A DNA stretch of 64,000 nucleotides, taken from contig NZ_JADVKT010000001.1 in the NCBI RefSeq assembly GCF_016508255.1, forward strand, positions 434,001-498,000, given 5' to 3'. The position numbers and the translations under genes are program-made. This DNA is from Acinetobacter calcoaceticus (GTDB lineage: Bacteria > Pseudomonadota > Gammaproteobacteria > Pseudomonadales > Moraxellaceae). This document shows positions 28,101 to 36,633 of this stretch, piece after piece (position 1 is the stretch's first letter; every line of letters begins with the position of its first letter). The notes under the pieces are model-generated. The model ran no database searches. It had not been told where the DNA came from and was given only the letters and a program-made list of their open reading frames with translations.

Positions 28101-28751
28101 ATGCCGTTTTTTGGTTTTACCCCTTCTGAAGGCTTATTGAACGATATGCAAACTGGAATTGCGAATAAGAATTCTAGTGAACCTTTATATCCACTTCGCG
28201 ATAAGATCGCTTTACAGCTTAATGAAGAAATTATTAATAATGTCTTAATTCAGTTAGTACAGCATTTTCCTGCAAGTGAAAAACGCGATACTGCCGAAAA
28301 ACTAGCAGGTTATGTCAAATCAACTGTTGCTGTTCTTTTAAAGCAATTATTAAGCAAAGCACCAAATGATGTCGTTAAACAGTCGGTAGAGTTTTCTGAA
28401 AAAAGCTTATTTAAAGACCCACAAGGTCAATATAAAGTAGGCGTAAATTTAGATGCAGGTTTAGTGACTAACCTTAAGCATAACTTTACTGAGCTTGAAG
28501 CAGGCAATGACATTAATAAAGCTGCTTTAGCTGAACTATATAAACAGTTTGGCGATGCCATGATCAAACACTTCATGTCTGATTTTAATAAAACATTAGA
28601 CCTTGGCATGATTAAGCGTAAAGCAGCCGATATTGGTGCAGCAGCTGTAACAAAAGCTGTTCACATTGCAATCGATAAACTGATTCCAAGTTTAAATCGC
28701 ACCGAACTTAAAGCGATGGCTGAATATCATGATGGTTTATTCTTTAACTAA
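28101..28751 (+). CDS. Conserved protein of unknown function
   Basis: A 216-residue cytoplasmic protein that I do not recognise. It begins with MPFFGFTPSEG behind GAGGATACACC. It is mainly helical with charged and amphipathic stretches (LNEEIINNVLIQLVQHFPASEKRDTAEKLAGYVKSTVAVLLKQLL). It has a Gly/Ala-rich helix near the end (ADIGAAAVTKAVHIAIDKLIPSL). No signal peptide or membrane helix is seen. It is the last gene of the yadG-yadH-queF unit, 23 bases after queF, and has its own terminator. Confidence 0.75.
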   Translation: MPFFGFTPSEGLLNDMQTGIANKNSSEPLYPLRDKIALQLNEEIINNVLIQLVQHFPASEKRDTAEKLAGYVKSTVAVLLKQLLSKAPNDVVKQSVEFSEKSLFKDPQGQYKVGVNLDAGLVTNLKHNFTELEAGNDINKAALAELYKQFGDAMIKHFMSDFNKTLDLGMIKRKAADIGAAAVTKAVHIAIDKLIPSLNRTELKAMAEYHDGLFFN

Positions 28752-28767
28752 TAAAAAATAGACTATC

Positions 28768-28797
28768 GGAAACCTAGCGAGAGCTAGGTTTTTTTAT
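28768..28797 (+). terminator. Terminator of the yadGH-queF unit
   Basis: The stem AACCTAGC/GCTAGGTT (28771-28778 with 28783-28790) has loop GAGA and is followed by a T run to 28795. Confidence 0.9.
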
Positions 28798-28878
28798 TGC
28801 AAAATATTGATATACATTGCCATTAACCAAGTTTATGTTAGCATGCCCCAAGCACTGATTGACCTTAGTTAACGCCGC

Positions 28879-30021
28879 ATGTCTCCTAGCCCACAATATA
28901 AATTTTTACGCCAAGCTCCCCGAGATGGTCTTAGCACTGCTATGCAACCTTCGAAGTGGCAACAACTCCATGTTGACCCTTGGTTATGCCTATTTCTGCT
29001 CTTAAATGCGCTATTAGGTTTAACCGTACTATATAGTGCTTCTGCACAAGATGTAGGGTTAGTGAGTAAACAAGCCATGAGTTTTGGTATTGGCTTTTTA
29101 GTGATGTTTGGTCTAGCCCAAATTCCCCCCAAGGTCTATCAAGCTTTTTCCCCATATTTTTATTTATTTGGCTTATTTGCGCTCGTTGCAGTCAAAGTGT
29201 TCGGTGAAGTCCGAATGGGTGCTCAGCGCTGGATTGATATTCCTGGTTTTGGAAGTGTTCAACCCAGTGAGTTCATGAAAATCGGCATGCCCATGATGAT
29301 TGCATGGTTTTTAGCACGAAAACCTCTCCCCCCTAGCTTTTCACAAGTTGTTTTATCATTAATGTTAATTGGTATTCCTTTTTTACTGATTGCGGAACAA
29401 CCAGATTTAGGGACATCGCTTTTAGTGCTAGCAAGCGGCATATTTGTTTTATTTTTAAGTGGATTATCATGGCGTATGATTGGTGCCGCAGGAGCCTGCG
29501 CAGCAATCGTCATTCCAATTGCTTGGGAATTTCTTCTACACGACTATCAGCGTCAAAGGGTTTTAACGTTGCTTAATCCAGAGGCAGATGCACTCGGTAC
29601 AGGTTGGAATATTATTCAATCTAAAACTGCTATTGGTTCTGGTGGTTTTTCAGGTAAAGGATTTCTTGAAGGAACTCAATCACATTTGCACTTTTTACCC
29701 GAAGGTCATACTGACTTTATTATTGCAGCGTATTCCGAAGAATTTGGGCTCATTGGTGTACTTATATTAGTTATTCTTTATTTTGCTATTATTTTTAGAA
29801 CCTTTCAGATTGGTTTACAGAGCTTCCATAACTATGGACGTTTAGTTGCAGGCGCATTTGGTTTGTCTTTTTTTGTTTATGTATTTGTAAACGCGGGAAT
29901 GGTCAGTGGTATTTTACCTGTAGTGGGTGTTCCTTTACCTTTTATGAGTTATGGCGGTACCGCTATTATTACTTTAATGGCCACTTTTGGTTTAGTCATG
30001 TCTATTCATACACATCGATAA
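28879..30021 (+). CDS. rodA: Peptidoglycan glycosyltransferase RodA
   Basis: A 380-residue SEDS-family membrane protein with about ten helices, the polymerase of the rod-elongation complex that works with PBP2. SEDS hallmarks are RWIDIPGFGSVQPSEFMKIGM, EQPDLGTSLLVLASG, and the FLPEGHTDFIIAAYSEEFGLIG loop with its catalytic-site Asp. The final GVPLPFMSYGGTAIITL is also classic. The first 30 residues are a cytoplasmic tail. The gene order rodA-mltB-rlpA is conserved in gammaproteobacteria. No strong Shine-Dalgarno is seen, and the ATG is taken as the first in frame. Confidence 0.94.
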   Translation: MSPSPQYKFLRQAPRDGLSTAMQPSKWQQLHVDPWLCLFLLLNALLGLTVLYSASAQDVGLVSKQAMSFGIGFLVMFGLAQIPPKVYQAFSPYFYLFGLFALVAVKVFGEVRMGAQRWIDIPGFGSVQPSEFMKIGMPMMIAWFLARKPLPPSFSQVVLSLMLIGIPFLLIAEQPDLGTSLLVLASGIFVLFLSGLSWRMIGAAGACAAIVIPIAWEFLLHDYQRQRVLTLLNPEADALGTGWNIIQSKTAIGSGGFSGKGFLEGTQSHLHFLPEGHTDFIIAAYSEEFGLIGVLILVILYFAIIFRTFQIGLQSFHNYGRLVAGAFGLSFFVYVFVNAGMVSGILPVVGVPLPFMSYGGTAIITLMATFGLVMSIHTHR

Positions 30022-30040
30022 TCTGGAATTTAAAAAAGAT

Positions 30041-31042
30041 ATGTTGTCTCAATTTGTTAATAAAACTTTAAAAGTACTCGCCTTGTGTACTGGCCTCATC
30101 AGCACAAGTCATTTTGCCCAGGCCAATGATTTTGTAACGAATCCTAATTATTTAAATTTTAAACAAAAAGCCATGACTACTTATGGTTTAAGCAGTGAAC
30201 AAGTTGATGCTGCGATGAGTGGTGCAAAAAATTTACCAAACATTATAAATATTATGACTCGTCCAGGTGAAAGTAAACCTTGGTATGATTATCGCTCTAT
30301 GTTTTTAGTAGAAGGTACTATTCAACGTGGTGTTCGCTTTAAAAACCAATATGCAGATGCTTTAAATCGCGCTGAACAACAATATGGTGTCTCTCAAGCT
30401 GTCATTTTGGGTATTTTAGGTGTTGAGACAGGTTATGGCGCAAATAAAGGTTCTTTTATTACGCGTGACGCCTTAGCCACACTTGCTTTTGGCTACCCTC
30501 GCCGTGCTGAATATTTTGGTGATGAGCTAGCGGCTTTGATCGCATGGACTTATAAAGAAGGCTATCCAACAAATAGTATTGTAGGTTCCTACGCAGGTGC
30601 AATTGGCTATCCACAATTTATGCCAAGTAATATTAGTAAATATGGGGTCGATTATGATGGTAATGGACATATCGATTTAAGAAACTCTGCAGAAGATGCG
30701 ATCGGTTCAATCGCAAACTACTTAGCAAAACAAGGATGGCAACGCGACCAACCTATCGGGTTTATGGCACGTTATACTGGCTCAAATCCGGAAAGTATTA
30801 TTGCTAAAGATTTAATGCAACCTTTTCCCTATGGTGCATTAAAGACACTCGGTATTTCACCATTAAATCCTTTAGTTAAAATTGATGATCTGGATATGGT
30901 GAATGTTATTCAATTACAAGACAATAATGGTCCAATTTACTATTTAACTTACCCGAATTTTCAAGTTATTACGACCTATAATAAGAGCCGTATGTATGCG
31001 ACTGCAGTATGGTTATTAGGAACTGAAGTGGCTAGCCGATAG
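30041..31042 (+). CDS. mltB: Lytic murein transglycosylase B (MltB family)
   Basis: A 333-residue periplasmic enzyme that cleaves the MurNAc-GlcNAc bond and leaves anhydro-MurNAc ends. A signal peptide ends near HFAQA-ND. There is no lipobox, unlike E. coli MltB. The catalytic Glu129 is in GILGVETGYGANKG, followed by SYAGAIGYPQFMPSNISKYGVDYDGNGHIDL with a calcium-binding-like DYDGNGHID loop. It starts 19 bases after rodA, so the two are co-transcribed. Its stop codon lies inside the terminator hairpin that follows. Confidence 0.93.
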   Translation: MLSQFVNKTLKVLALCTGLISTSHFAQANDFVTNPNYLNFKQKAMTTYGLSSEQVDAAMSGAKNLPNIINIMTRPGESKPWYDYRSMFLVEGTIQRGVRFKNQYADALNRAEQQYGVSQAVILGILGVETGYGANKGSFITRDALATLAFGYPRRAEYFGDELAALIAWTYKEGYPTNSIVGSYAGAIGYPQFMPSNISKYGVDYDGNGHIDLRNSAEDAIGSIANYLAKQGWQRDQPIGFMARYTGSNPESIIAKDLMQPFPYGALKTLGISPLNPLVKIDDLDMVNVIQLQDNNGPIYYLTYPNFQVITTYNKSRMYATAVWLLGTEVASR

Positions 31043-31054
31043 GCTAGCTTTTTT
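31031..31054 (+). terminator. Terminator overlapping the mltB stop codon
   Basis: The stem GCTAGCC (31031-31037) and GGCTAGC (31042-31048) closes a GATA loop, followed by TTTTTT. The mltB stop TAG at 31040-31042 is inside the loop and 3' arm. Confidence 0.9.
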
Positions 31055-31248
31055 ATAGTTTATGTAAAAGTCAATAAATACTTTTGTTAAACAGATCACA
31101 ATATGCACAAATTTAATTTCTTGTTACACTTTTGATTATTTTTTAACCCATAACTGTAAGTTTTTGCCCTTTTTGTAACGATTTCTCGTTAAAGACTAGA
31201 CACTCTCCGTAAGCGATGAATATTATCCACCCCAATGTAGCAATTGCA

Positions 31249-31298
31249 AAAGTGAATAATCAGACATGTTCACTTTAAATTTCAGTTAATCGCTGAAA
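31249..31298 (+). promoter_or_regulatory. Structured rlpA leader (two hairpins)
   Basis: The first hairpin pairs AAAGTGAA (31249-31256) with TTCACTTT (31269-31276). The second pairs TTTCAG (31280-31285) with CTGAAA (31293-31298). A third small hairpin, TAACGA/TCGTTA, lies at 31176-31191. The sequence 31283-31298 is nearly repeated in codons 2-6 of rlpA (31335-31349), so an alternative pairing across the ribosome binding site is possible. A role is inferred only. Confidence 0.35.
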
Positions 31299-31331
31299 GA
31301 AAAAAGTACATGTTCTCAGGAGTTTATACAA

Positions 31332-31943
31332 ATGCAGTTATCGCTGAAATACGTTCTTGCACTGACGGCTAGTTTAAGCATGGCCCCATTGCACGCTGAA
31401 ATGGTGCAATCATCATCGTTAAATAGTGATGTAGATGGTTCTAATTTAGCAGCTCGTGTATTGAGTAAAGATACTCAAAATTTTAATTCTCGTTTTTCTA
31501 ACATTAACAGTCTTTCAATCACTGAACGTTCTGGCGATCAAATCCGTCGTCAAGCGATCGCAGCAAAAATTGAAATCCCTGAAGATGAGCCTTCAGTGAT
31601 TGAAAAACTTAACACAGTAGCTTCAAACACTGTTCGTAAGTTTAGCCAAACTGGCATGGCTTCATGGTATGGTCGTCAATTCCATGGACGCAAAACAGCA
31701 AGTGGTGACACATTCGATATGAATGGTCTAACTGCTGCCCACCGTAGCCTACCATTGAACTGTTACATTCGAGTAACGAACAAAGACAATGGTAAAAGTG
31801 TGGTTGTAAAAGTAAATGACCGTGGCCCTTTCCATGGTAATCGTGTACTTGATCTATCATACGGTGCAGCTAAACGTCTTGGCATTACCAATGCGGGAAC
31901 TGCAAAAGTAAATATTGAACGTGTTGATGGCCCAACTTCATAA
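31332..31943 (+). CDS. rlpA: RlpA-family septal ring lytic transglycosylase
   Basis: A 203-residue exported protein. The signal peptide ends near PLHA-EMV, with no lipobox. The C-terminal half (about 110-200) is the double-psi beta-barrel: GMASWYGRQFHGRKTASGDTFD, then LTAAHRSLPLNCYIRVTN, and VKVNDRGPFHGNRVLDLSYGAAKRLG with the Asp and His needed for catalysis. RlpA cleaves denuded glycan strands at the septum. The SPOR domain of longer relatives is missing, so recruitment must differ or rest on the N-terminal region. A CAGGAG site precedes the ATG. Confidence 0.9.
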   Translation: MQLSLKYVLALTASLSMAPLHAEMVQSSSLNSDVDGSNLAARVLSKDTQNFNSRFSNINSLSITERSGDQIRRQAIAAKIEIPEDEPSVIEKLNTVASNTVRKFSQTGMASWYGRQFHGRKTASGDTFDMNGLTAAHRSLPLNCYIRVTNKDNGKSVVVKVNDRGPFHGNRVLDLSYGAAKRLGITNAGTAKVNIERVDGPTS

Positions 31944-31965
31944 GTTATAGCTTTTCGAGTTCATG

Positions 31966-31997
31966 TAAAAAGCCGCAATTTTTCTGCGGCTTTTTTA
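31966..31997 (+). terminator. Terminator of rlpA
   Basis: The stem AAAAGCCGCA and TGCGGCTTTT has loop ATTTTTC, followed by a T run. Confidence 0.9.
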
Positions 31998-32513
31998 TAT
32001 TTTAAACGATGAAAATCATTTCTAACTTTGGTTAAAAAAATCCTCTTTTTTACCCCCTCTCAAACCTTAAATTTGCGTATTTTTTCCACAAAAAATTAGG
32101 TTTATTTTGTCTGAACTTATTTCACTCCTAAATCACGCTTAGAGCGACTTTATTAAATTTGCGCTACCCTAGTACCATCTTTCCAAAATTAGGGCTATTT
32201 ATGGCGTTTTTAGAGTAGATGAGTAGAGCTTTTTCATACAATTTTCCCACCTATCTCAAAATTACAATTTTTTTGATGATTTCATCATCTAGCAACCTAT
32301 GCAAAATATTCTGAAAAATTGCTTCATTCTCTAGGTTACATTGAGTACTTTTTCTAGTACTAAAGCATTATGGTTTTTACATGCTTTTTTTAAGCACTTC
32401 ATTGCCAATTTTCTACAGTTGAATAGTATCGGTTTCTTGTGACCGACCTGAAGAACAGGATAAAGTATACTCAGAAAAAATAAATCAAAGTTAAAACAAG
32501 GAGTGTGCCCTCA
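31998..32513. other. Gene-free AT-rich stretch of about 515 bases
   Basis: No open frame with a plausible ribosome binding site and no tRNA is seen. It has C/T-rich tracts, an AGTACT...AGTACT repeat (near 32345-32365), and small hairpins such as GATGA/TCATC near 32275-32290 and CGGT/ACCG near 32430. It could hold a long 5' UTR or a small RNA. Nothing here is recognisable. Confidence 0.5.
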
Positions 32514-32963
32514 ATGAAATCCATTACAGAATGGTTTGATGAATATAGCGAAAGCCATCAAAACCCAACCAATAAACAAATTCACTGGCTCTGTGTTCCT
32601 GCCATTTTATTTTCTATTATTGGAATCATTGCCCATTTCAACACTTTACTCACCGCTCTATTACTGGTACTCACTTTAGTATTTTATGCGCGTTTAGATC
32701 TTGTACTTGCTGTTGCAATGGCTGCTTTACTTGTTGTGATGGCATGGCTCATTTACACCCTACCTATCGGAGTGGGATTTTATATCACCATTTTTGTGAT
32801 TGCTTGGGTTGGACAGTTTTATGGACATAAAATCGAGGGCAAAAAACCATCTTTTTTTAAAGATTTACAATTTCTACTCATTGGTCCAGTCTGGTGTATG
32901 GATGCCTACCTAGGGAAAGTCTTACCTAAATGGAAAAGCAGACAAAAACACGCTATTTCCTAA
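32514..32963 (+). CDS. Mpo1-like (DUF962/YGL010w) membrane protein
   Basis: A 149-residue small integral membrane protein. It starts with KSITEWFDEYSESHQNPTNKQIHWLCVP, the DUF962/Mpo1 signature including the conserved His of HxxxxxxH-like motifs. Three or four helices follow (about 28-50, 55-95, and a long one ending GQFYGHKIEGKKPSFFKDLQFLLIGP). Yeast Mpo1 is a dioxygenase that alpha-oxidises 2-hydroxy fatty acids. The bacterial role is unproven. The ATG at 32514 is 10 bases behind AAGGAG; an in-frame GTG at 32505 is too close to that site. Confidence 0.85.
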   Translation: MKSITEWFDEYSESHQNPTNKQIHWLCVPAILFSIIGIIAHFNTLLTALLLVLTLVFYARLDLVLAVAMAALLVVMAWLIYTLPIGVGFYITIFVIAWVGQFYGHKIEGKKPSFFKDLQFLLIGPVWCMDAYLGKVLPKWKSRQKHAIS

Positions 32964-33007
32964 TTATTAAATTAAAGCTGGATCATTTCGATTCAGCTTT
33001 TTACATT

Positions 33008-33325
33008 TTACTGATTTATTAGAAAATTTATAAAATAGAAAAAAACTAAACTAGCGATAACACTTAAAAGTACCCTTTTTAGATATATGGCAACCACAAT
33101 ACAAAAGATTGCTGCATAAATATAAGGATTATCTATAATTCCCTTTAAATTATCACCATCAAAAAAAACGACCGGAATACAAATTGCTGTTAATAAACAG
33201 GGTGCAGAATAATTAAGCATCCTATTCATAATAAGAGGTAATTTAATTTTAACATTCGGTTCTAAAAAATAATAACGATTAAAAAAGACGATTGTTGCCA
33301 AGCCTAAAATCATGAACCAAGACAT
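33008..33325 (-). CDS. azlD: AzlD-family branched-chain amino acid exporter subunit
   Basis: A 105-residue membrane protein with three or four helices, of the AzlD family. It begins with SWFMILGLATIVFFNRYYF, and a pattern NRMLNYSAPCLLTAICIPVVFF follows, typical of AzlD. It pairs with AzlC to export branched-chain amino acids such as leucine or valine. It lies 4 bases after azlC on the minus strand, and AGGAG precedes its ATG inside the end of azlC. Confidence 0.85.
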   Translation of the reverse strand: MSWFMILGLATIVFFNRYYFLEPNVKIKLPLIMNRMLNYSAPCLLTAICIPVVFFDGDNLKGIIDNPYIYAAIFCIVVAIYLKRVLLSVIASLVFFYFINFLINQ

Positions 33326-33329
33326 ATTA

Positions 33330-34043
33330 TTACTCCTTACCTATTTTTTCAGTTAAAACAGCAACCAACATTCCTATTAATCCTGAAAGTAAAATCGCTC
33401 CTTCAACCTGATAAAATTTAAAGAAAAACCCGCTTAAACAAGTCATTAGCACACCAGCGACTACAGGCAACCCTTTACATAGCGGCACTATCATGGCAAT
33501 GAAAATTGCCACAATTGAAAAATCCAAATGATAATTTAGTAAATCAGGAATCACTGTTGCTAAAAGTATTCCCACCAAGCTAAAAACCACCCAGAATAAA
33601 TAAAAAGATAGACCCGCTCCGAGCAGATATTCTGGTTGTCTTTTTTGTCCAGATGCACATACCGCAAATAATTCATCTGTTAATAAAAAACCCAAACTTA
33701 ACCGTTTCGAAAGAGGCAAAATAGAAATGTCATTTCTTAAAGTTAATGCATAAATAAAATGCTGAGCCGTTAAAAAGAAAATCGTCACATAAATTGTAAA
33801 AACGGATGCGCCTTCCATTACCATGCTTAAGCTAACTAATTGAGCCGCTCCAGCAAAGATAATTCCGGACATCGCAAGCGCCTTATAAAAAGATAACCCT
33901 GCATGAATTGTCATAGAGCCTGCTAAAATTGCCCATGGAATAACAGAAATTGACAACGGTAAAATATCAATTGCACCGCGTAAAAAGAGAGAAGATGGTT
34001 TATTTTTTGGAAACCCCACCCACTGATGCAACTGAATATTCAT
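33330..34043 (-). CDS. azlC: AzlC-family branched-chain amino acid exporter subunit
   Basis: A 237-residue integral membrane protein. AzlC features are GAIDILPLSISVIPWAILAGSMTIHAGLS, then MSGIIFAGAAQLVSLSM and LTAQHFIYALTLRNDI, and a TDELFAVCA segment. Five to eight helices are visible. The start MNIQLHQW at 34043 is chosen; the frame extends 17 codons upstream without improvement. With azlD it forms a two-subunit exporter. An AraC regulator gene on the same strand lies just upstream, a common arrangement. Confidence 0.88.
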   Translation of the reverse strand: MNIQLHQWVGFPKNKPSSLFLRGAIDILPLSISVIPWAILAGSMTIHAGLSFYKALAMSGIIFAGAAQLVSLSMVMEGASVFTIYVTIFFLTAQHFIYALTLRNDISILPLSKRLSLGFLLTDELFAVCASGQKRQPEYLLGAGLSFYLFWVVFSLVGILLATVIPDLLNYHLDFSIVAIFIAMIVPLCKGLPVVAGVLMTCLSGFFFKFYQVEGAILLSGLIGMLVAVLTEKIGKE

Positions 34044-34137
34044 ACATATAAACTCAATACAAAAGATCTCTCTATAAAATGCGCAATGAGACATGATTTA
34101 TATTGAATAAAATTGCTGTAAATAAGTTTTTAATAAT

Positions 34138-34962
34138 TTAGTTATTTAGACTAGCTACATATTGAGTAGGCGTGACTCCCATTGCTTTTTTAAAGTGACG
34201 ATTAAAATGGCTTTGATCAGAAAAACCACATTGCTGTGCCACCATCGCAATCTGGTCACCCTGTTTTAATAATTGCCTTGCTTTCTGTAAGCGTGCTTGC
34301 ACAAGCCAAGCATGAGGCGGTAAACCCACGTATTTTTTAAATTGTCTTAAGAAATGCCAGGCGCTCAACCCCACCATGTCAGCCAAATCTTGTAAAGAAA
34401 AATTTGTTTCCGGCATTTCTATTAGTAATTCTTTAATTCTTAATATTTTTGAATAGGCTTCAGGCAACTCACAAAAAGTATGATTTGATTTACCATGTCG
34501 CTTCATTAAACAAGCTAAAGTAGACAAATACATGGTTTCTTTAAGTAGGAAATTATCTTTTTGTTCTAATAAATCAAAAAGCAAGCAAAGCTGTTGTGCC
34601 AAGCCGAGGTCACGAATGACAGCTTGAGGAAACCAAGGCGCACCGTGCGAGTTTTCAAAAAAATCTTGGCTGACTTCTGCCAACATTTCAGGTGTAGGAT
34701 AAATCGCCCGATATCGCCAACCCGATTCAACAGCAGATGAACCCGTATGAATCTCGTCAGCATTGACCAAAATAATATCACCTTTGGGAGCCACATGTAG
34801 CTGGCCCGTCCTAAAAAAAGACTGTGCTCCCTCTTCAATCACACCGATACAGTACCCTTCATGAGTATGCTTCGAAAATTGTGTTTGGTGATAATGTGCT
34901 TTTAGTAACTCTAAACCGCCTAGCTCTCGCACATGCAGATAATCGGCTTGCTCCCGCTGCAT
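34138..34962 (-). CDS. AraC-family regulator next to azlCD
   Basis: A 274-residue regulator. The N-terminal part is a cupin-like ligand domain (about 10-150, with QFSKHTHEGYCIGVIEEGAQSFF). The C-terminal two helix-turn-helix motifs are at about 170-270 (NFSLQDLADMVGLSAWHFLRQFKKYVGLPPHAWLVQARLQKA and CGFSDQSHFNRHFKKAMGVTPTQY). Regulators of this class often activate a linked azlCD exporter. The genes are in the same direction with 94 bases between them. The effector is unknown. Confidence 0.87.
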   Translation of the reverse strand: MQREQADYLHVRELGGLELLKAHYHQTQFSKHTHEGYCIGVIEEGAQSFFRTGQLHVAPKGDIILVNADEIHTGSSAVESGWRYRAIYPTPEMLAEVSQDFFENSHGAPWFPQAVIRDLGLAQQLCLLFDLLEQKDNFLLKETMYLSTLACLMKRHGKSNHTFCELPEAYSKILRIKELLIEMPETNFSLQDLADMVGLSAWHFLRQFKKYVGLPPHAWLVQARLQKARQLLKQGDQIAMVAQQCGFSDQSHFNRHFKKAMGVTPTQYVASLNN

Positions 34963-35066
34963 AGATACGTCTCATCCATTCAATAAAAAAACCATAGCAT
35001 GTTTTAAGAAACTGAATAGAATAAAATTGCTCTATAAAAACAATCTCTTTATTAGTTTATTCGGCT

Positions 35067-35552
35067 TTATTGATAGATTTGCCCATCATGTTTGAGCCAA
35101 CCGCTTTCATGACGATTTTGTGGATCACGATGAGTCCAGTGTAATACTCCGCCTTTAGGGTTGTATTCATATTCACCATAAAACTCTACCACGTCACCTT
35201 TTTTTAAATCAGGAATTTTAGGTGCTAAATCAATATTATGTGCAACTAAAATTGAAAGGCCATTTTTTAATACAAGAATAAATTTCTGGTGTCTTGACCC
35301 CACATTATCCTCTCTTAAAATTGCTTTTACTCGACCACTTCCCTGCACTTGAACATTACTTTTTCTCTGCTCATAAGCAGCTTTTATGGTATCCGCCCCA
35401 TTATTTGAAAGTGTAGTTTCATTAGGTTGAGCTGCGGGTATAGTTGATGATGGAGATTGATTTTGCTTATGACCAGATAAATTTAGACCAAAATATGCAG
35501 CAATCAATAAAATAATGACACCGCCAATAGTAAGATTCTTTTTATTTGTCAT
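35067..35552 (-). CDS. DUF3465-family membrane-anchored protein
   Basis: A 161-residue protein with an N-terminal hydrophobic helix (about 8-26, LTIGGVIILLIAAYFGLNL) as uncleaved anchor or signal. A Ser/Thr/Pro/Asn-rich linker follows. The rest is a compact domain (about 55-161) with QGSGRVKAILREDNVGSRHQKFILVLKNG, then KKGDVVEFYGEYEYNPKGGVLHWTHRDP. This is the DUF3465 pattern, resembling an OB-fold. It is probably periplasmic, with unknown function. GAGGAC precedes the start. Confidence 0.82.
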   Translation of the reverse strand: MTNKKNLTIGGVIILLIAAYFGLNLSGHKQNQSPSSTIPAAQPNETTLSNNGADTIKAAYEQRKSNVQVQGSGRVKAILREDNVGSRHQKFILVLKNGLSILVAHNIDLAPKIPDLKKGDVVEFYGEYEYNPKGGVLHWTHRDPQNRHESGWLKHDGQIYQ

Positions 35553-35575
35553 TGTATGTCCTCATTTTAATTAAG

Positions 35576-35607
35576 ATAAAAAAAGCCCCAATGGGGCTTT
35601 TTTTATT
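35576..35607 (-). terminator. Terminator of the rpsB-tsf operon
   Basis: The stem AAAAGCCCCA/TGGGGCTTTT is flanked by A and T runs. It lies 11 bases past the tsf stop on the minus strand. Confidence 0.92.
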
Positions 35608-35617
35608 GTGATACGAA

Positions 35618-36493
35618 TTACTTCGCAGCAGCTTGAGCAGCAGCAACTTCTTCAGCGAAGCTAAGTTCTACTTTCTTCTCGATACCTTCACCAACTTCGA
35701 AACGTACGAAGTTAGCAACAGTAGTACCAGTTGCTTTTAATACATCAGCAACTTTTTTGTCGTTGTCAATTACGTACATTTGACGATCAAGAGCAACTTC
35801 GTTCAAATATTTATCAACTGAACCACTTACCATTTTCTCAACGATGTTAGCTGGTTTGCCAGATTCTAACGCTTTCGCTTCAGCAATTTCTTTTTCTTTA
35901 GCGATAAGATCAGCAGGAACAGCTTCAGCATTTACAGCTACTGGGTTGAATGCAGCAATGTGCATTGCAATACCTTTACCAGTATCAGCATCACCAGTAT
36001 AAGAAACTACAACACCGATTTTTAAACCGTGTTTGTAGATAGCCAAGCTTTCGCCTTCAACAATTTTCGCGCGACGAACTTGGATGTTTTCACCGATTTT
36101 TTGAACAAGTGCAATACGCGCTTCTTCAACAGTAGCACCATCTTCAAGTTTCAATTCAGCAATTTTAGTCGCATCAGTTTCATTTGCAGCAAGTGCAGCA
36201 GCAGCAACTTTAGCAGAGAAACCAGCAAAGTTTTCGTCTTTAGCAACGAAGTCAGTTTGACAGTTTACTTCTAAAAGAATCGCTTTATTGCCTTCTTGAA
36301 CGATAGTGATCGCACCATCAGCAGCAATGTTGCCCGCTTTTTTAGCAGCTTTTGCTTGACCTGATTTACGAAGGTTATCAATCGCTAATTCAACATCACC
36401 ATTAGATTCTGTTAATGCTTTTTTGCATTCCATCATTGCAAGACCAGTACGGTCACGTAATTCTTTTACCATGCTCGCAGTAACTGCAGTCAT
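35618..36493 (-). CDS. tsf: Translation elongation factor Ts
   Basis: A 291-residue nucleotide exchange factor for EF-Tu. The N-terminal UBA-like domain contains [37 protein letters not shown]. The TDFV exchange motif is in [17 protein letters not shown]. The dimerisation and C-terminal regions are complete. AGGAG lies before the ATG. It follows rpsB by 140 bases with a hairpin in between (36533-36567). Confidence 0.98.
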   Translation of the reverse strand: MTAVTASMVKELRDRTGLAMMECKKALTESNGDVELAIDNLRKSGQAKAAKKAGNIAADGAITIVQEGNKAILLEVNCQTDFVAKDENFAGFSAKVAAAALAANETDATKIAELKLEDGATVEEARIALVQKIGENIQVRRAKIVEGESLAIYKHGLKIGVVVSYTGDADTGKGIAMHIAAFNPVAVNAEAVPADLIAKEKEIAEAKALESGKPANIVEKMVSGSVDKYLNEVALDRQMYVIDNDKKVADVLKATGTTVANFVRFEVGEGIEKKVELSFAEEVAAAQAAAK

Positions 36494-36532
36494 GTTGATC
36501 TCCTAAATACGGTAGAAAAATGAATCTGTTCA

Positions 36533-36567
36533 ACAAAAACGGCCCAAAGTGTTCTCTGGACCGTTCT
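36533..36567 (-). terminator. Intercistronic rpsB-tsf hairpin (partial attenuator)
   Basis: On the minus strand AACGGTCC (36565-36558) pairs with GGGCCGTT (36545-36538) with one G-U, followed by TTTTT. It can lower tsf transcription relative to rpsB or shield the rpsB 3' end. Comparable hairpins occur in other rpsB-tsf operons. Confidence 0.65.
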
Positions 36568-36633
36568 GCTTTCTTGACGCTTAATTTGCCACCATTACAT
36601 GTCGCAAAAATGACAATTTTGCATCAAAATGCA

